Shown here piece by piece: positions 59,168 to 64,000 of a DNA stretch of 64,000 nucleotides. Each line of letters begins with the position of its first letter. Position 1 is the first letter of the stretch. This stretch comes from Triglochin maritima (Eukaryota > Streptophyta > Magnoliopsida > Alismatales > Juncaginaceae). Made by a program: the position numbers and the translations under genes. Under the pieces are notes generated by a model that was not told the origin of the DNA, searched no databases, and saw only the letters and a list, made by a program, of their open reading frames with translations. Where the stretch lies: positions 3,551,501-3,615,500 of the forward strand of contig OY821777.1 of assembly GCA_963682175.1 (NCBI GenBank), in the 5' to 3' direction.

Positions 59168-62100
59168 AAGGGGCGGACCCAGGACGATAATTAGGGGTGG
59201 ACAACTTTTAAAAATATATCAACCAAATAATAATAATTAAAAAAGTTTTTATATTAAATTCAAACATGTTTGTTACAAGGTAATCCTACGAGGTTTCATG
59301 CTTTGAAATTTTTTCATTATAACTTCATCACTAATCGTATCGAAAATCTCTCGTTCGATGTACGTAACGAGAGCATCATTAACCTATTCGTCTCCCATCC
59401 GGTTCCGCAATCTGTTTTTCACGACATTCATGGCCGAAAACACTCTCTCAACTGCTGCAGTTGCAACTGACAAGACCAATGTCAAGGTAATCAACAAGAA
59501 AACCAACGGAAAAGTTAAATTTTTCTTCTTTTGAACCATCTTCTCTGCGAGTTCTGTTAAACTTTTCAAATCTCCGAATTCTGGATTGGATCTGACATCA
59601 CGAACATAAGTCACCAATTGACTCTCAAGAACAATGAGATCAAAATCAGAAAATTCTTTGGGATAAAATTTGGTCATTTGAAGCAATCTTGTCTTATCAA
59701 ACTGAGAAAAAGTATTTGTAGAACTTAAACACGATACACACATCAATAACTCTGTGCTCCCCTCTGTGAAACGGTTGTTCAACTCCTGAAGTTGCATATC
59801 AATTACTGTGTGGAATATTTCAACACGATAATGATGCACATTAGAAAATTTCTCTACTCTTCTACGAGAACGCCCTCGAGGACGATAAAATTCAGACATT
59901 ATAGGAACCATAATATCATGTTTTGTGCAGAACTTGGTAGTTTGCTCTAATATAGAATCCCATCCTTCTCATTTCTTGTAGACTTTGTTTTGCCACTGCC
60001 ACTAAATCCAAGGCATTAATAATGTCTTGGTCTTTTCTTTGTAATGTCACTGAGAGATCATTAGTTAGTCCTAAGATATTTCTCATCAAATGTAAACAAA
60101 AAACAAATTCAAAGTCTTGCAAGTTGTCCAGTAGAATGATGGCTTCTCCTTTTTTTCCCAGAATTTGAAGTTTCTTCAATAATCTCAAGTACATCAACAA
60201 TAGAACCAAACATGAGACTCAAATTTATCAAAGCACCGTAATGAGAACCCCAACGCGTATCACCTGACCTTTTGAGTGTAGTCTCTTGATGCAATCCTCT
60301 CCCACTTTCAATCTCTCCCATTTCAAGTGCTTCTGCAATTTTTCCGGATTGTCTTTCACAAAGTATATCAAGTCTTTTGCATGAAACTCCAATGACATTT
60401 GACAGACTTGAAACCACATGAAAAAACAAGTCTACTTGACCATGATTTCAAGCAACAGCTACGAAGGCCAACTGTAATTGATGTGCAAAGCAGTGGATGT
60501 AATACGATGTTTCATTGTCTTTAAGGATTAAGGTCTTCAATCCATTGAACTCTCCCCTCATGTTACTTGCTCCATCATATCCCTGACCTCGTATTTTTGC
60601 AATACTCAAGCCATGCTTAGAGAGTGTTCTCTCGATTGCTTCCTTTAGAGATTTAGCATTAGTCTCACAGACATGAACAATAGCAAGGAAACGTTCAACA
60701 AGTCTGCCATTTTTATCCACAAACCGTAGCACTATAGTCATTTGCTCCTTTATCGATGAATCCTGCGATTCATCGATTAAAATAGAAAAGAAAGAAGTAC
60801 CCATTGAATAGAGTTGTGATCAGACTCCATACTCTAAAACAACACAATGATCAAATTTTTCAAAAGCAAACACTAAATAAGAGGAGTTATTTTATTCTTT
60901 ACTCATAATTCGTAATCAAACACTAAATCAAGAAGAATATGCAATTCAAGAAAAATAATGGATCTTACACATTCATAGGAACCACCAAGGATCAAAGGCG
61001 AGACTAGAGAGCAAGCTCTCGCCGTCCCACACACCTTCAATCTCTGTTGGCGAGACTAGTATCATCCCACACACCAGCAGAAGGGATTGTCAAAATTTGG
61101 GGCTAAATTGTCAACAACATAGAAGCTGGCTGGCAGGTACTTGTTTAATTCCCATCAAACACTTAGTTCAATGCTTAACTAAGATTAAAAATTAATCAAC
61201 AGTTAATTTGTTGTGTGTGCCAAATTGATCATTTCAAGAAGATATTATATTATACATTATTGTTTTGAGCTTTGGGTCAAACCTCAAACTTTGCATATCT
61301 GTTAGCAATTTGGACTTTAAGGAGTTTAGAGTTCGAATGTGGAGCATTGACAAATTTAATAATGTTTCAGGCTTTGAGATGCTGGCCACTACCACATGTA
61401 GATTAACTTCTAAGCTATATTTGAAATTATTTATGAGTTCGTAGATTGTTAGATAAATAGGAGGCATCTTCTGAAGCTTTAGTATCTAACCTTCAGCCGG
61501 GAAGTCGTGACGGTGGAGCAGGGGATTGAGGTCGGGGAAGCCGTGAAGGTGGTCAGCCGTAAGGTGGAGCAGGGGGCCGACCGACGGACCGAGAGGGCGG
61601 GTGGACAGTGGACTGGAGATGGGAGTTGGAGAGGTGGAGTGGCTGTGATTTGCGGAGTTGGAGTCTTGGAGAGGTGGAGTCGTCAAGCTGGAGAGGTGGA
61701 GGCGTGGAGTGGAGCCGGAGGTGGATTCAGGTGGAGATTTCAGGTGGCGTCGAAGTCGTGATCTCGTGATCGTGGAGAAATGCGGAAGGAGGGGTGGAGC
61801 CGGCGTGGAGGAGTGGATTTGGGGGAAAAATAGGGATTTAGGGGTAGTGGATTTTAGGTTAGAAAAATATGATTTGTAGGGATTAAAGAGATTGGAAATG
61901 ATGTTAAATATGATATATGGTTTTTATTTTATACAAGTATACAACACAATCCACAATAGTCCCGCATCGGAAATTAGTAATTGTTTGGTAGGGTTTATAA
62001 CTTCTTACATCTCTACTCTACTGTGAGTTGATCACACACTCAAAACTTCATAAGTCATTCTGGACTTGATCGGTAGTGTGGGCACACAATTATTTTTATT

Positions 62101-62173
62101 AATATCTAACAGTAATTTCAAATTTCTAGCATGGGTACTTGCCTACGCGTGCCCACGCCTAGGTCCGCCCCTG
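59168..62173. mobile_element. hAT element with degraded transposase, about 3.0 kb
   Basis: The left end AAGGGGCGGACCCAGG and right end CCTAGGTCCGCCCCTG are inverted copies of a plant hAT terminus (CAGGGGCGGACC). Flanks TCAAGGG/TCAACAGG only weakly suggest an 8-bp duplication. The coding part is on the minus strand (59384-60804). 61500-61870 is GC/GGTGGAG-rich and probably the old 5' UTR or promoter region. Confidence 0.75.
59384..60804 (-). pseudogene. hAT transposase (ZMYM1/TTF-type), frameshifted and 5'-truncated
   Basis: Successive minus-strand frames give: FFSILIDESQDSSIKEQMTI with QGYDGASNMRGEF and YYIHCFAHQLQLA (60804-60448); RLDILCERQSGKIAEAL to TRWGSHYGALINL (60429-60220); FEFVFCLHLMRNILGLTNDL (60130-59960); then to 59384 ending ATAAAVERVFSAMNVVKNRL, the hAT C-terminal dimerisation region. 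At least three frame changes or stops separate these. The N-terminal zinc finger half is not found. Order and motifs are those of the plant hAT group annotated as zinc finger MYM-type protein 1-like. Not functional. Confidence 0.85.
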
Positions 62174-62257
62174 TCAACAGGTGACCAACCAACGACGACC
62201 AGCTCTCTTTTACAGTATAATAATGATAATGGAATATAAATATGGTGCAACTGCACT

Positions 62258-62778
62258 TTAACAGTCTATGCTCGGAACATATCCGTTGAGTTCTCCCCAC
62301 ACGACCTCTTCAACTTCTTCCCAAGACTTGGCGGACTTCAAATCCTTCCATAAACTAAATATAGCTCCCAAAACATTGTCCTCGTGTAAGATGCAATAAC
62401 ACCTGCAAACCACATTGAAAACTGTTTTAAGCATTTTGTTTTGCTGATCTAAATGGTATTCCGAATTCTCATTCTGCTAACCCAATTCTCGTAGGTAAAT
62501 GACACTTTGATATTTAAAAACGTTGCTGCATAGACATCAAGTATGCTGGAGGAAGAAAATGCATGGAGGGATTGATCAGTAACATACATGGCACGGTAGG
62601 ACAATTTCTGGAACTTCTTGCAGCTCTCTTGTGATGAATTAGAATTTCTCAATAGAGGCAGTCCGTAGCTAGCAAGAACTTGCTTAAGAAGACTTGAATC
62701 TCCTTCCAAGATATCCAGATATAAAGGAATAAAGTCATTTATCGGGTCTCCTGCAGGATACACATCTACAACTGTCAA
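62258..62778 (-). CDS. 3' part of an unidentified gene (two exons)
   Basis: Minus strand. An exon from about 62778 reads TVVDVYPAGDPINDFIPLYL, GDSSLLKQVLASYGLPLLR and SILDVYAATFLNIK; its donor is not settled. The last exon, 62402-62258, reads CYCILHEDNVLGAIFSLWKD and WEEVEEVVWGELNGYVPSI, then stops. I cannot name the family; the text looks like a conserved helical protein. Upstream exons should lie beyond 62778 towards or past the window end; none was clear up to 63860. Real coding sequence is likely given the composition and the splice-like borders. Confidence 0.5.
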
Positions 62779-63862
62779 CTAAGTATTCAAGGACCCAGAC
62801 AAAACCAAATGATCATTCATCATTTTACAGTAAATGTCTTTCTCAGGAATGAAAAAAATTCAATCATCTATGATGAGTGCAACACGGACAAGAAAAAAAA
62901 TGAAAAAAGCCATTAAGGACCATTATGAATGAGCATGGATGTAGGTGTGACCGTGTGAGCCATTGTGAACCGTCAAAGGCCAACTGATGAAAAACATACA
63001 TTTTGAGAATGATGACCTTGAAGGAGCCATGAGAGGAACTTCAGAGATCATACCTTCTAACTTCAGAGACTCACGAGCAACTTTATTTTCCTCAGGACCC
63101 CACACTAACGACCTCACTCATCTCTAAACTCGCACATACTCTCTCATTCAGCTCAAGACACACCGGTGGGCTTAATACAACTTAGGTCCACGACCTATAC
63201 ATACTCACATAGTCACACATGGCCATGACTTATTAAATCGATATACTAATTTTAATTCCCCTCAAGATTGATTCAATGCCAACAGAACCACTTTGGAAAG
63301 ACGGCCCCGAACAAGATAGAGACATGTATTACTTGCTCCCTTGTACAACCTTTATTAAACTGTTTATGACAGTTTGTTTTAGGTTGGATTATCATGCTCT
63401 TTTAAACACTTTATGAAAACGGAAATGTTGTGAAGGGTCTATTAAGCAAATTTACTTATCACTAATGATGAGAGCGACAAAACCATTTGATAGCTTTAGG
63501 TGCTAAGACGTTGTAGAGAGGATAATTGTCACAGACAAGATACTTTTTTTTTGCAATTTCTCAGTTTCAAATTTTTTGTGTTCTTTTGTGTGCATAGAAA
63601 AATATCATTTACAGAGGAAAAAATTAACAGGGAGCCTGAGGTAAGGCATCAATGCAAAATGATGTGCATAATCAGCGCACTATAGTGATATGAAGTTCAC
63701 AGCTATTTAAAAGATTCACAAGTATGACAAGCAGTATAACAAAGAAAACATCAGTAAAATTAGCATATATAATAGATAAAAATACGGTAAAGATGAAATT
63801 ATCAAGCAAACAAAATAACAAAAGCTGATTATGTAAACTTTCCTACTGACATAATTATATGA
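62779..63862. other. Probable intron or upstream DNA of the preceding gene
   Basis: AT-rich with no convincing exon. A minus-strand open stretch at 63117-62923 (RESLKLEGMISEVPL) could be an exon but has no family I recognise. Confidence 0.35.
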
Positions 63863-64000
63863 TAGGGGTGCACATGGGTCGGGTTGGGTCGGGTTTGGGC
63901 CTCAACCCGACCCAACCCGAAATTTTCGGGTTGGGAAAAAATCCAACCCGAACCCGAACCCGACCCGGTTCGGGTTCAACCCAACCCGACCCGAAATTTT
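63863..64000. mobile_element. Start of a GGGTCGGGT-rich MITE, cut by the window end
   Basis: It starts TAGGGGTGCACATGGGTCGG, close to the hAT MITE terminus at 35357 (TAGGGGTGTAAACGGGTCGG), followed by CAACCCGACCC and CGGGTTGGG repeats. The right end and target-site duplication are outside the window. Confidence 0.7.

Noticed and set aside
59160..62181. 8-bp target-site duplication for the hAT element
   Set aside because: Left TCAAGGGA and right TCAACAGG match at only five of eight positions; not strong enough to claim.
1..64000. tRNA, rRNA or snoRNA genes
   Set aside because: No cloverleaf boxes or ribosomal segments were recognised by eye; tRNAscan-SE and Infernal would be needed to exclude small RNAs.

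Overview
The window is nuclear DNA of a flowering plant. Evidence: multi-exon genes with GT-AG introns, a PLS/E-type pentatricopeptide (PPR) gene, a plant O-fucosyltransferase-family gene, a SCAI-like gene, a LANCL/GCR2-type relic, and dense plant transposable elements (MULE, hAT, PIF/Harbinger, LTR, SINE, MITE). Three gene starts (near 9062, 27573 and 35873) have GC-rich, C-ending codons while their later exons are AT-rich. I cannot name the species.

Layout. 1-8500: an apparently intact MULE carrying a FAR1-type transposase (+) and a convergent Ulp1/C48 protease gene (-); its spacers and introns are filled with 22-bp tandem monomers of the TGTCCGGAATAAGT type. 9062-13551: SCAI-like gene that seems to lack its central exon(s). 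13552-27500: gene-poor; a 2.2-kb foldback element built of CGGATCGCGG hairpins, a 0.74-kb relative, a 916-bp tandem duplication and a 977-bp solo LTR inserted in the second copy. 27573-31221: intact 12-exon O-fucosyltransferase-family gene. 32300-34801: a 2.5-kb solo LTR. 35357-35824: hAT MITE ending about 50 bp before a PPR gene (35873-37729). 40641-41999: small unidentified four-exon gene. 43060-46539: PPR relic and a decayed PIF/Harbinger element. 47237-56620: second FAR1 + Ulp1 MULE, degenerate TIRs, damaged transposase, Ulp1 gene mostly open. 56790-58106: LANCL pseudogene. 59168-62173: hAT element with decayed transposase. 62258-62778: 3' part of an unidentified minus-strand gene. 63863-64000: start of another GGGTCGGGT-rich element.

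How parts relate. Both MULEs share one plan: transposase on one strand, Ulp1-like protease with a plant-mobile-domain-like N terminus on the other, genes converging and 5' ends facing the element termini, as in MuDR. In each, non-coding space is filled by that element's own repeat family, and a repeat period near 222 bp occurs in both. The two solo LTRs have unrelated ends but both carry many CGGTNNACCG palindromes. Target-site duplications are readable for the two solo LTRs, the hAT MITE, the two foldback elements and one SINE; nesting gives an order of events around 20.3-23.3 kb.

Exon coordinates were derived by hand from splice sites and reading frames; no homology search was run.
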